NCBI RefSeq assembly: GCF_003477885.1
Contig: NZ_QUEE01000004.1
Span: 273,245 to 337,244, forward strand
Reading direction: 5' to 3'
DNA length: 64,000 bases
Origin: Lachnotalea sp. AF33-28
GTDB lineage: Bacteria > Bacillota > Clostridia > Lachnospirales > Lachnospiraceae
Shown here: in pieces, positions 42,028 to 51,243 of the stretch
Layout: every line of letters starts with the position of its first letter
Position numbering within the stretch: the first letter of the stretch is position 1
The notes under the pieces: generated by a model
The model's database searches: none
What the model saw: the letters and a program-made list of their open reading frames with translations, nothing else
Told to the model about the DNA's origin: nothing
Translations under genes and position numbers: made by a program

Positions 42028-43518
42028 ATGAAATATACAAATCCGATTATAAAAGGTTTCAACCCCGACCCGAGCATATGCCGCGTAGGAGACGATTATT
42101 ATTTAGTCACAAGTACATTTGAATATTTTCCAGGTATCCCGGTTTATCACAGTACGGATTTGGTTAATTGGGTACAGATCGGCAACTGTATTGAACGCCC
42201 TGAACAGCTTCCGTTTGAAATGGCGGAGCCTGATAAGGGAATATGGGCGCCAACCATACGCTACCTTAACGGAAAATTCTATGTTACGGCAAAATTTATG
42301 GGTGTCGGTAATTTTATTGTAAGCTCAAACAATCCGGCGTCAGGATGGTCTGATCCGGTTACAGTAAATATTGGAGGAATAGATCCGTCTATACTGTTTG
42401 ACGGCGGCAGGGCGTATTACTGCACAAACGCGCGCGGTGAAGATACCCGGGAATCAATATCGGCAGTCGAGATTAATGCTGATACAGGCGAAATGCTTAG
42501 CGATATAAAACAAATATGGCACGGTGACTGTAATGACAAACCGCAGTATTTGGAATCTCCGCATATATATCATATAAACGGCTGGTATTATCTGACTGCT
42601 GCAGAGGGAGGAACCGGGCAGAACCACATGATTACCTGTGCGAGAAGCAAAAATATATGGGGACCTTATGAAAACTGTCCGAATAATCCGATACTTACGA
42701 ACAGATATGACAGTACAAAAGATGTTGCCTGCAGCGGTCACGGAGATTTTGTGGAGGATAAAAACGGAAACTGGTGGTGCGTACATCTTGCGACGCGGCC
42801 GGATGATGAGTGGTATTCACATATGGGGCGGGAAACATTTTTACTGCCTGTTGTATGGCAAGACGAATGGCCTGTTATAGCGGACAGAAAATCACACATT
42901 GAATACGATACACCTTTATTATGGAATAAACAGTGTACAAAAAAAATATGGACGGCGGATTTTACTAAAATCGAATCCAAATGGCTGTTTTTAAGAAAGC
43001 CTGTAAGTGAAAATTACATAGTGAGCGGCGGAAATGTGAGCTTGAAGCTTGCCGCTGTAAAAATATCCGATGAAACGGGCGCGCCGACCATGATGCTGAT
43101 CCGTCAGCCGGATATAGAATGTACGGTAACTGCCGAAACGGACTTTGTTCCCCAAAATGACAGTGATGAGGCAGGAGTGGCGGTTTATATCTCAAATAAG
43201 GGGTATTATACCTTCTCAAAACTGCGCAGAAATACAAAAGATTATATCGTTATCGCTAAAAATGGCAGCGGTTTTGCGCCGATCAGCAGGGAAGTTGAAA
43301 ACGGAAGGCTCACCCTGAAAATAGAAGCATCTAAGAAGAGTTATGATTTTTATTATGCCGTAAACGGCGGCGAATATATTCATGCGGGAAGCGCGCCTGT
43401 TTTGACAAGGGCGGACGCCGGCAAATGCTTTACGGGAACACTGATCGGTATATTTGCACAGTGCGAAAACAGAACAGAGGCGCAGATGACGGTTTTTGAT
43501 TTTAAGACGGAAATATAG
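42028..43518 (+). CDS. GH43 beta-xylosidase / alpha-L-arabinofuranosidase
   Basis: A 496-residue enzyme. The five-blade propeller domain has Asp14 (NPDPSI, general base), Asp119 (GGIDPSI, pKa modulator) and Glu176 (YLESPHIY, general acid). A C-terminal beta-sandwich of about 190 residues completes the XynB-type layout. No signal peptide, so it acts on imported oligosaccharides. GC is lower than in the neighbours, hinting at acquisition from elsewhere. It probably removes xylose or arabinose from xylan fragments. Confidence 0.92.
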   Translation: MKYTNPIIKGFNPDPSICRVGDDYYLVTSTFEYFPGIPVYHSTDLVNWVQIGNCIERPEQLPFEMAEPDKGIWAPTIRYLNGKFYVTAKFMGVGNFIVSSNNPASGWSDPVTVNIGGIDPSILFDGGRAYYCTNARGEDTRESISAVEINADTGEMLSDIKQIWHGDCNDKPQYLESPHIYHINGWYYLTAAEGGTGQNHMITCARSKNIWGPYENCPNNPILTNRYDSTKDVACSGHGDFVEDKNGNWWCVHLATRPDDEWYSHMGRETFLLPVVWQDEWPVIADRKSHIEYDTPLLWNKQCTKKIWTADFTKIESKWLFLRKPVSENYIVSGGNVSLKLAAVKISDETGAPTMMLIRQPDIECTVTAETDFVPQNDSDEAGVAVYISNKGYYTFSKLRRNTKDYIVIAKNGSGFAPISREVENGRLTLKIEASKKSYDFYYAVNGGEYIHAGSAPVLTRADAGKCFTGTLIGIFAQCENRTEAQMTVFDFKTEI

Positions 43519-43543
43519 AAAAAGGGTAAAGGAGAAAAAATTT

Positions 43544-44437
43544 ATGGATAATACGATCAGCAGAATTGCTCCTTTGCTTCAAACGAAGCTGAGAGATACA
43601 TGTATTTGCCTGGCCGGTGACGGCTGCTATTACATGACCGGGTCTATCGGAGAGGATATCTGGGATCATAATGACGGTATACCGCTGTGGAAATCGGAGG
43701 ATCTGATAAACTGGACGGATCTGGGGCTGGTTTGGACCTTTGAAAAAGATGCAACCTGGCAGAAAGCCTGGAGGACGCATCATGAGAAGCCCATCCGTTC
43801 GATCTGGGCGCCCGAGATTCACTATATCAGAGGGAATTTCTTTCTCACCTATTCCACTTCTCCGGGAGGAACCGGCATTTTGAAAAGTACGACGGGAAGG
43901 CCGGAGGGCCCCTATGTAAATGCGCTCCGGGAAGATAAGCCCCTGACGGACGGGATTGACGCGTCCCTTTTCGAGGATGAGGACGGCCAGGTGTATTTCC
44001 TGTATGGAGGCGGCATGATCGCAAGGATGGATGAGACGATGTCAGCGCTGGCAGAGGAACCCAGACGCCTGCTGTGTGATAGAAAGGATCCTGATCCGAA
44101 CCGCCATGCGTCGAGAGGATACAAGGGAATGGACGAGATCGGATTTGAAGGCGCATTCCTTTTTAAATTTCAGAAGAAATATTTCCTGTCCTGCGGTGAT
44201 TTCTGGTATGGGAGGTACAGCAGCATAGTTGCCGTGTCCGACAGTCTCTACGGCCCATACAGGAACCGCCATGAGGCCGTTACCTGCGGAGGACATAATA
44301 ACTATTTTCAGGATAAAGACGGGCAGTGGTGGAGCACTTTTTTTGGTAATGACCCCAGCGCGCCTTTCCGTGAAAAGCCGGCGATTGTGAAAGTGGCCAT
44401 TGATATGGAACAGGAACGGATTTATCCGTTTGATTAG
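43544..44437 (+). CDS. GH43-family hydrolase, single domain
   Basis: A 297-residue protein; ATG 43544 with GGAGAA upstream. A short GH43-like propeller: Asp18 in LRDTCICLAGDGCYYMTGS, SIWAPEIHYIRGNFFLTYS, DGIDASLFEDEDGQVYFLYG and a later Glu in GFEGAFLFKF. It lacks the C-terminal sandwich of its neighbour. No signal peptide. It follows the first GH43 gene by 25 bases. Confidence 0.85.
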   Translation: MDNTISRIAPLLQTKLRDTCICLAGDGCYYMTGSIGEDIWDHNDGIPLWKSEDLINWTDLGLVWTFEKDATWQKAWRTHHEKPIRSIWAPEIHYIRGNFFLTYSTSPGGTGILKSTTGRPEGPYVNALREDKPLTDGIDASLFEDEDGQVYFLYGGGMIARMDETMSALAEEPRRLLCDRKDPDPNRHASRGYKGMDEIGFEGAFLFKFQKKYFLSCGDFWYGRYSSIVAVSDSLYGPYRNRHEAVTCGGHNNYFQDKDGQWWSTFFGNDPSAPFREKPAIVKVAIDMEQERIYPFD

Positions 44438-44599
44438 AAACGAGAGTTCATGTGTCTTGCGACCGCTCTCATATCAATTTTATTGTTGGTGCAGTGCCGG
44501 CAGGAGTATCGGTGAAAGCCGCAGTCGGGAAACAGACAGCCTTAAGCATATCCCACAGAACATCCTTTGCTGAAAAGCAAGGAAATCTGCCGGATATGC

Positions 44600-45460
44600 T
44601 TATTTTGATACGACAGCCCCTTTCAGCCTGTTTTTGTACTGCAAAGGAGAGCACCCCACGATGAGTTTAAAGGTACGTCCAAAATGCGTAATGCTTTTAA
44701 ACCCGCAGACAGATGAAATATCGGTGATAGACATATCCGTATTTTTCAAATATTCCTGTGATTTTTTAACCCTGTAGCTGTTTAAATATTCTATAATGGA
44801 AAATCCCGAATACTTCTTGAAATATGAACAGATATAATTTTTAGTGTATCCTGTAAAATCTGCTATCTCCTGTAATGTGATTGTATTTTCATAATTAGTA
44901 ATTATATATTTCATAATAGCTTCGATCATGAGATGCGAGGACTCCGCGGCTTCTTTTTTCTCCCCGTAAATATCCTGCAGACGCGACAGCGTTATTAGCA
45001 GCTCTGCGGTTTTGATTTTAAGTGCAGCGGTCCGGCCGTTTAAACTGCCGTTATATTCTTGAAGTATGTCACTGAATTTTTCATAGGCACGCTCACCGTC
45101 GGTATCTCTTGGGGAAATAACGATTATTCCCCGATTAAAGCATTCAAATAAATTACAATCCAACAGAAACTCCGATAAAAACTCCTCTTTAAAATCTATC
45201 ATTATCATTGAATATCCCGGCTTTTCCCAGTCGCCGACGCTGTGAATTTCGTATTTATTTATGAGCGCAATATCACCGGGGCTTATATGATAAATTCTGT
45301 CTTTGTAAAACAGCCGCCTCTCTCCTGTGATAAAATAATATATTTCATAAACATTATGAAAATGAAACGATTTCATATTAAATTCGACGGAACAGTTTTT
45401 ATATACAGCGCTAAAATCATGAGTAACATCTGAATAATACTCGCTTTGAGGTGTGAACAT
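44600..45460 (-). CDS. AraC-family transcriptional regulator
   Basis: A 286-residue protein with GGAGAAG upstream of ATG 45460. The N-terminal cupin-like sensor (SFHFHNVYEIYYFITGERRL) and C-terminal double HTH (ITLQEIADFTGYTKNYICSY, then MSITDISSVCGFKSITHFGR) are plain. It is AT-rich and lies between the GH43 genes and the ABC importer, so it probably activates one or both in response to a xylan-derived sugar. Confidence 0.92.
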   Translation of the reverse strand: MFTPQSEYYSDVTHDFSAVYKNCSVEFNMKSFHFHNVYEIYYFITGERRLFYKDRIYHISPGDIALINKYEIHSVGDWEKPGYSMIMIDFKEEFLSEFLLDCNLFECFNRGIIVISPRDTDGERAYEKFSDILQEYNGSLNGRTAALKIKTAELLITLSRLQDIYGEKKEAAESSHLMIEAIMKYIITNYENTITLQEIADFTGYTKNYICSYFKKYSGFSIIEYLNSYRVKKSQEYLKNTDMSITDISSVCGFKSITHFGRTFKLIVGCSPLQYKNRLKGAVVSK

Positions 45461-45598
45461 AAATATTCTTCTCCATTACCGCAATAAATTAAACTTCTAA
45501 CCTGAAATCCGGGTACAAAGATTTGATAAAATTTTATAGAGTCGATTATACAGCAGCTATATTCCAAAATCAAGAAGCTTAAGCAGGGTGTACAAGTG

Positions 45599-45704
45599 TT
45601 GACATACAGGTGCAGTTTTGTTAAATACAGCGCAGCAATGAAAACAAAAGTTACCCAAATGGAAAAAAGAGTGGGTGTCCCTGCGGGCAATCTTTCTTTA
45701 TAAT
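45599..45704 (+). promoter_or_regulatory. Candidate promoters of the ABC importer
   Basis: TTGACA (45599-45604), 17 bases, TAAATA (45622-45627) is one candidate. A second TATAAT at 45699-45704, 42 bases before the gene, has only a poor -35, as would fit an activator-dependent promoter. The 285-base gap 45461-45745 holds nothing else clear. Confidence 0.5.
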
Positions 45705-45745
45705 AGGGTTACAGTAAAAGAGGAAAGTAAAGGAGGAAGCAGATA

Positions 45746-47485
45746 ATGAAGAGGAACAGAACATACCTTGCCAGGCTTGGGGCGCTTGTGCTTGCGGCAG
45801 CTATGCTTACCGGATGCGCGGGCCAGCCGGGCGGCAGCACAGAGGGCACTGCGGGGATAACCGCGGATGTAAAAACCGGAGCAGGAACTGCCCAGGGAGA
45901 AAACCTGCCGGTGGATGAATCCGGGAATCCCGATCCGCTGGGGAGATATCAGGAACCGGTATCGCTTAAGATTGCACAGACGGTCAATCCCACCATCCCC
46001 TTCCCGGAGGGACAGACGGCTACGGACAATGCGTTTTTTGATTACCTGAAAGAGGCGATGAACATTGAGGTAGAGGTAATGTGGCAGGCCGGTTCGGCGG
46101 ATGATTATAATGAAAAGCTGAACCTTGCGATATCCAGCGGAGAACTTCCCGATCTGTTCAGCGTGGATGGGCCGCAGCTCAAGATGCTGATGGCTTCCGG
46201 GATGCTGGAGGACATTACAGAGAGCTATGAGATCTATGCCAGCGACCGCGTGAAGATGGCCATCGATTCAACGGAAGGAAAGGCGATGGAGGCGGTTTCC
46301 TACGACGGGGCCATGATGGCGTTGCCGAATGTCAAGGCGATGAAAGACGGCTATGACCTCCTGTGGATCAGGCAGGACTGGCTGGAGGAACTGGGACTGG
46401 AGGTGCCTAAGACGATCGATGAGATCCGGACAACAGCCAAATCCTTTATCGATCACCAGATGGGCGGAGATAAGACGATCGGATTGTTAAGCCCTTCATC
46501 GGGAAGCAGCCTGTATGCGAATTTCCTGAAATCGTCAGCCGTTATGTGCGGTTTGGGCGGTATCTTTCAGGCCAACCGGGCTTTTCCGGGCTATTGGATA
46601 AAGGATGAAAACGGAGAAACGGTATATGGGTCCCTGACACAGGAAACCAAAGAAACCCTGCAGATACTGGCGGATATGTATCAGGAAGGAACGCTGGATC
46701 CGGAGCTGGGTACCAGAAAGGATGCCGACGAAGCATGGAAATCCGGCCGTGCCGGCATGTTCTTCGGCCCCTGGTGGGTGGGTTATAACTTAAAAGATGC
46801 GCTGGCCAATGACCCCGGGGCGGACTGGCAGGCATACCCTTATCCGCTGACCGAGGATGGGAAATGGTCTGCTCACATGATGAACCCTTCCGATACCTTC
46901 TGCGTCATCAGAAAAGGATACGGGCATCCGGAGATTCTGATCCTGATGAATAATTATTATCAGCGCGACGCGGCAAAAGTAGATACGATGGGAGTGGATC
47001 TGGGACTGCTTCCGGCCCGCTTGCTGTTAAACATTGCGAAGCAGAAAGAAAGCGATGCGGAAATATTAAAGAAGTATCTGGAAACGGATACAGTACCGGA
47101 CTATGACAAGGATGAACATAATCTGATGCAGAATGACCTGGATACGGTGAAGGGTGCAAAGCTGGAGCCGTATGACGATTACGGCATTGAAAATTGGAAT
47201 ATAGAGGATACCAATTTCCCCAGACTCTATTCGATCCTGGTCGGAGTCGGCGCAATCGATAAAGGTTATGAAACAGGGTGCGAGGAGACCTACAGCGATC
47301 TTTACTGGCAGACCGACAGCATGCAGAGAAAATGGTCAAATCTTCAGAAACTGGAAGACGAGATGTTCTTAAAGATGATTTTGGGAACGGTATCCATCGA
47401 TGAGTTCGATCAGTTCGCGGCGGACTGGGAATCCCAGGGCGGCGCGGATATCACGAAGGAAGTCAGAGAAGCGGTACATAAGTAA
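45746..47485 (+). CDS. Sugar ABC transporter substrate-binding lipoprotein
   Basis: A 579-residue protein with GGAGGAAG upstream. A lipoprotein signal with lipobox LTGC places the acylated Cys near residue 24. The mature part is a large cluster-type binding protein of the LplA/YtcQ kind (VSLKIAQTVNPTIPFPEGQ ... NLAISSGELPDLF). It captures oligosaccharides at the outer face of the membrane for the two permeases downstream. The ATPase is not encoded here, as usual when a shared MsmK-type ATPase is used. Confidence 0.93.
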   Translation: MKRNRTYLARLGALVLAAAMLTGCAGQPGGSTEGTAGITADVKTGAGTAQGENLPVDESGNPDPLGRYQEPVSLKIAQTVNPTIPFPEGQTATDNAFFDYLKEAMNIEVEVMWQAGSADDYNEKLNLAISSGELPDLFSVDGPQLKMLMASGMLEDITESYEIYASDRVKMAIDSTEGKAMEAVSYDGAMMALPNVKAMKDGYDLLWIRQDWLEELGLEVPKTIDEIRTTAKSFIDHQMGGDKTIGLLSPSSGSSLYANFLKSSAVMCGLGGIFQANRAFPGYWIKDENGETVYGSLTQETKETLQILADMYQEGTLDPELGTRKDADEAWKSGRAGMFFGPWWVGYNLKDALANDPGADWQAYPYPLTEDGKWSAHMMNPSDTFCVIRKGYGHPEILILMNNYYQRDAAKVDTMGVDLGLLPARLLLNIAKQKESDAEILKKYLETDTVPDYDKDEHNLMQNDLDTVKGAKLEPYDDYGIENWNIEDTNFPRLYSILVGVGAIDKGYETGCEETYSDLYWQTDSMQRKWSNLQKLEDEMFLKMILGTVSIDEFDQFAADWESQGGADITKEVREAVHK

Positions 47486-47492
47486 GAAATGG

Positions 47493-47571
47493 GTTGCTAT
47501 TCACAGCTGGCGTGAACTTCCCGCGTATGACAGACCATACTCTGGTCTGTCATAGCTGCTTGATCGGCAAC
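47493..47571. repeat. Palindromic mobile element, copy E (inside operon)
   Basis: Begins GTTGCTATTCACAGC and carries the family inner hairpin (TATGACAGACCA with TGGTCTGTCATA) and the core GCTGCTTGATCGGCA. The right end is shortened and no target duplication is visible. It fills the gap between the binding-protein gene and the first permease and would form a stable hairpin in the mRNA, which could raise the amount of binding protein over permease. Confidence 0.75.
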
Positions 47572-47588
47572 ATTAGGAGGATATTGTT

Positions 47589-48494
47589 ATGCGGAAATTA
47601 AGCTGCCTGACAGCGGGTAATAAAAAGCACTACTGGCTCATGGTTCTGCCGGCGTTATTCTGGATGTTTTGTATTAATATCGCGCCGATCGGCGGCGTAA
47701 TCATGGCATTTGAAGACTTTAATCCGGGGCTGGGACTGTTCAAATCGCCGTGGATCGGCCTGGAGAATTTTAAATATATGTTTCAGCTGAAAGATGTGAG
47801 ACAGATATTGGGAAACACATTTCTGATCGCCTTCTGTAAGATTATAGGAAATCTGATCGTGCCGGTGGTGTTTGCCCTGCTGCTCAACGAAGTGAAGAAT
47901 ATGGTGTTTAAGCGCACCACACAGACGATCGTCTATCTGCCCCATTTTCTCTCCTGGGTGGCGCTTGGCGGCATGCTGATGGAGATCTTCGGCTATTACG
48001 GCCCGATCAATATGCTGCTGTCCGGCCTGGGATTTGACCGGATGCTGTTCTTCCAGGAGGGAGGGCTGTTTCGCGGCCTGATCATCGGAAGCGATATCTG
48101 GAAGGGCTTCGGTTTCAACGCGATCGTATACCTGGCGGCGCTCACCGGCATCAGCCAGGATCTGTATGAAGCGGCCGCCATAGACGGCGCGGGCAAATGG
48201 CAGCGCATGCTGCATATCACGTTGCCGGGCATAAAAGGGACCATTATACTGATGACCGTGCTGGGCCTGGGAAATATATTAAACGCCGGGTTTGACCAGA
48301 TCTATAACTTGTATAACCCGGCGGTCTACAGTGCGGCGGACATCATTGATACCTGGGTTTACCGGGCGGGTTTGGTGGATATGCAGTTTTCACTGGCATC
48401 GGCGGTGGGACTTCTTAAGTCGGTTGTAGGATTTACCACGATATCCGTCTCCTATCTGATCGCCTACAAATTTGCCGGATACCGTATTTTCTGA
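47589..48494 (+). CDS. Sugar ABC transporter permease, LplB type
   Basis: A 301-residue membrane protein with AGGAGG upstream. Six membrane segments, and the ABC-ATPase contact (EAA) loop DLYEAAAIDGAGKWQRMLHI near residue 200. The start region (KKHYWLMVLPALFWMF) and IAPIGGVIMAFEDF are typical of LplB-type permeases. Confidence 0.94.
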   Translation: MRKLSCLTAGNKKHYWLMVLPALFWMFCINIAPIGGVIMAFEDFNPGLGLFKSPWIGLENFKYMFQLKDVRQILGNTFLIAFCKIIGNLIVPVVFALLLNEVKNMVFKRTTQTIVYLPHFLSWVALGGMLMEIFGYYGPINMLLSGLGFDRMLFFQEGGLFRGLIIGSDIWKGFGFNAIVYLAALTGISQDLYEAAAIDGAGKWQRMLHITLPGIKGTIILMTVLGLGNILNAGFDQIYNLYNPAVYSAADIIDTWVYRAGLVDMQFSLASAVGLLKSVVGFTTISVSYLIAYKFAGYRIF

Positions 48495-48513
48495 CGGCGG
48501 AAAGGATGATTTT

Positions 48514-49398
48514 ATGATTGAGAAAAAGACATTTTCATCCAGGCTGGTCTACGGCCTGATCCTGGCGGTAATCACGGTCAGCGCCCTGTCCTGCCTGCTC
48601 CCGCTGCTCTATACGCTGGCGGTATCCCTAAGCAGCAAGTCCGCGGTGGCGGCCGGTAAGGTAGCTTTTGTACCGGTAGGATTTACCTTTAAATATTATC
48701 AGGAAATCATGAAGGACGCTCAGTTCTTAAATTCTTTCCTGATCTCTGTGAAAAGAGTTGTTCTTTCCACCGCGATTTCCCTGACGGTTCTGATCATGGC
48801 GGCCTATCCGCTGGCGAAATCGGCCAGACAGTTTCCGGCGAGAAATATCATACTCTGGCTCTGCATATTCTGTATGATGTTTTCCGGCGGTCTGATTCCG
48901 TGGTATATGACTATGAAACGTTACGGCCTGATCAACAACATCTTTGGCCTGGCCGTTTCCGGCGGTCTGCCGGTATTTAACCTGATCCTTTTCGTGAACT
49001 TTTTCCAGTCCATCTCAAAGGAGCTGGAGGAGGCGGCCATCGTGGACGGGGCGGGGCCCTGGAGGATACTGGTATCCATCATAGTCCCGGTGTCAAAGCC
49101 CATCATTGCCACCGTCGCGCTCTTTACCATAGTGGCGCAGTGGAATGAATTTTTTCACGGATATATCCTTTCCACCAACCTGTCCCATTATCCGCTGCAG
49201 TCCTATATCAAGCAGATGGTGGTTCAGATCGATTACAGCACTGTCACGGAGGACCAGCTGAAACATCTGGATAATCTGTCCAATACCGCGTTAAACTCCG
49301 CGAAAATATTTATATCGATGATCCCGGTCCTGCTCATCTATCCTTTCTTGCAAAAGTACTTTGTAAGCGGTATCATGTTAGGGAGTGTGAAAGAATAA
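48514..49398 (+). CDS. Sugar ABC transporter permease, YtcP type
   Basis: A 294-residue membrane protein from ATG 48514 with GGAAAGGA upstream. Six segments. The EAA loop is LEEAAIVDGAGPWRILVSII. The C-terminal IYPFLQKYFVSGIMLGSVKE is the signature ending of YtcP-type permeases. It pairs with the LplB-like permease. Confidence 0.94.
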   Translation: MIEKKTFSSRLVYGLILAVITVSALSCLLPLLYTLAVSLSSKSAVAAGKVAFVPVGFTFKYYQEIMKDAQFLNSFLISVKRVVLSTAISLTVLIMAAYPLAKSARQFPARNIILWLCIFCMMFSGGLIPWYMTMKRYGLINNIFGLAVSGGLPVFNLILFVNFFQSISKELEEAAIVDGAGPWRILVSIIVPVSKPIIATVALFTIVAQWNEFFHGYILSTNLSHYPLQSYIKQMVVQIDYSTVTEDQLKHLDNLSNTALNSAKIFISMIPVLLIYPFLQKYFVSGIMLGSVKE

Positions 49399-49417
49399 AG
49401 GCGGGGAGGTGTGGCGG

Positions 49418-51199
49418 ATGGACCGGGCAGGCAGAAGGAGAAAGCGGTATTCTCTGAAAGAGCGCATCCTGATTATATTCACGGTCATCATCGCGGCGTG
49501 CGCGGTCTGCATGACGGTGATCGCGCAGCATACGATCAGCAGATTTATCAATTCCAATGTGGAAAACGCGTATCAGGACATGGCATCCTCTATTCTGAAT
49601 GGCTGTGAAAGCGTGATGGACAATCTGGAGCTGCTCTCACAGCAGCTGGGGTTCGGCGTGGTCACGTCCGAAAAGCTGCTGGATGCCGTGAATCAGGAAC
49701 TTCCCGCCTACGACCGGGTGGAGCTGCAGAAGCAGCTTCAGGAGGATGTGCGTGTACTTTCTTTTACTAATTCCAATGTGGGGCTTGTGATCTACGATGA
49801 CGGAGAAGAAGTGTTGTTTGATAATTACCCGGTCACCGATCTGAAAGATTTGACCCAACCCTCTCCGCTTTTGTATCAGAGCAAGGAGATCAGCTGCTAC
49901 GGGCCCAGGAAGAGCCTGACGGCATTTATCGGTGAGGATGTGCTGATGCTTAGGCGCAGGATCAGCGGGCCGGCGGATGCGCCGCTTTATCTGACCATCG
50001 AGACGAATTTTAATACGCTGAAACGGATCTTCCCGGAGGAGAATCCGCTGATATTTACGGACCGGGAGGGCGTGATCACTTACAGCAGCGATCCGCAGCT
50101 CGCTAAAGCGGGCGGCAGGTGGGAGAATTCCGCTTCCTATAAGGCCTTTCCGATCGCATCGGACCGGGGATTTTCGCTGATCGTGCTGGTGGATCTAAAC
50201 GAGATCAAAGGGGCCCAGCGCCAGGCATATCTGATGCTTCTGGTGGTGCTCGGCGTATTTGCCGCTGTTCTTGCGGTTCTTGCCTGGCTGCTCTGGCGCA
50301 CCGTATATAAGCCGCTGCGTCTGTTTGATGAGCAGCTGGACGGCTTTCTTATGGAGGATGGGCAGCAGAAAGCAAAGGTCAGCACCGGCATGGAGGAATA
50401 TGACCGCCTGCTGGAGCGGATGGGGGAGATGAAAGGCCAGATCAGGGAAATGATTGCGGAAATCATTTCCCACGAGGAGGATAAAAACCGCATGCAGCTG
50501 GAAAAGCTGCGGTATCAGATCAACCCGCATTTTTTGATGAATACGCTCAATACGGTGCACTGGATGGCCGTGATCAATTCCGAACAGGAGATTGACCGCG
50601 TGATACAGGCGCTGAACCGCCTTTTGCTCTACAATCTGGATAAGGACGGAGACAACACCGATATCGAGCGCGAACTGTCCGCTATCGGAGAATATATGCT
50701 GCTGCAGAAAGTGCGCTATGATTTCACCTATCGTGTATCCCGCAGGCCGGAAGGCGCCGTGTTCCATTATGCGACCCCTAAATTCATCCTGCAGCCCATC
50801 ATAGAAAATTCGTTAAGCCACGGCTATCGGGAAAATATGCATATTGAAATTACGGTGGAGGATCAGGAAGATATGGTCTGTATCCGCATCGAAGATGACG
50901 GGGTGGGGATACCGGAGGACAAGTTGGCGTCACTGGATGTTAGAATCGCCAGTATCTGTGAGGATGCGGCTCACTATGAGGCCAACGCGATGGGGATTGG
51001 GCTTGAATATGTCATACAGTCCCTGACCGCTTTTTATGAAAAAAGAGGGAAGAAAGCAGGATTTGAACTGATGACTGGAAAAAACGGCGGCACTGCGGTG
51101 CATATGCGTATTCCGAAGATCGATTCCGGATATGATCCGGATAATTTGATGCAGACGGCCGGTCGTTTACCGGAAAATCCATGCGGACAGGAAAAATGA
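49418..51199 (+). CDS. YesM-type sensor histidine kinase
   Basis: A 593-residue membrane kinase. ATG 49418 is chosen because GGGGAGG (49403-49409) lies 8 bases upstream. Two membrane segments (about 18-37 and 270-293) enclose an extracellular sensor of about 230 residues. HAMP-like region, then the LytS-type H-box RYQINPHFLMNTLNTVHWMA, and an HATPase domain with ENSLSHG, DDGVGIPED and GIGLEYV. It probably senses xylan sugars at the cell surface and signals to the YesN regulator at 53315. Confidence 0.94.
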   Translation: MDRAGRRRKRYSLKERILIIFTVIIAACAVCMTVIAQHTISRFINSNVENAYQDMASSILNGCESVMDNLELLSQQLGFGVVTSEKLLDAVNQELPAYDRVELQKQLQEDVRVLSFTNSNVGLVIYDDGEEVLFDNYPVTDLKDLTQPSPLLYQSKEISCYGPRKSLTAFIGEDVLMLRRRISGPADAPLYLTIETNFNTLKRIFPEENPLIFTDREGVITYSSDPQLAKAGGRWENSASYKAFPIASDRGFSLIVLVDLNEIKGAQRQAYLMLLVVLGVFAAVLAVLAWLLWRTVYKPLRLFDEQLDGFLMEDGQQKAKVSTGMEEYDRLLERMGEMKGQIREMIAEIISHEEDKNRMQLEKLRYQINPHFLMNTLNTVHWMAVINSEQEIDRVIQALNRLLLYNLDKDGDNTDIERELSAIGEYMLLQKVRYDFTYRVSRRPEGAVFHYATPKFILQPIIENSLSHGYRENMHIEITVEDQEDMVCIRIEDDGVGIPEDKLASLDVRIASICEDAAHYEANAMGIGLEYVIQSLTAFYEKRGKKAGFELMTGKNGGTAVHMRIPKIDSGYDPDNLMQTAGRLPENPCGQEK

Positions 51200-51243
51200 T
51201 GAGGTCTGTCTGCGCAGCAGAGAAAATAATTTGGGAGAAAACT

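Noticed and set aside
44438..44599. Short open frames between the second GH43 gene and AraC
   Set aside because: No start signal or family resemblance; I see only a plain gap of 162 bases between convergent genes.
15767..47571. Five similar repeats considered as a dispersed CRISPR or as plain terminators
   Set aside because: They are scattered, not regularly spaced, have no spacers, lack T tails, and two carry exact 8-bp flanking duplications, which fits mobile elements better.
47485..47588. Target duplication around palindromic copy E
   Set aside because: Flanks AGAAATGG and ATTAGGAG do not match and the right end is shortened, so transposition of this copy cannot be shown.
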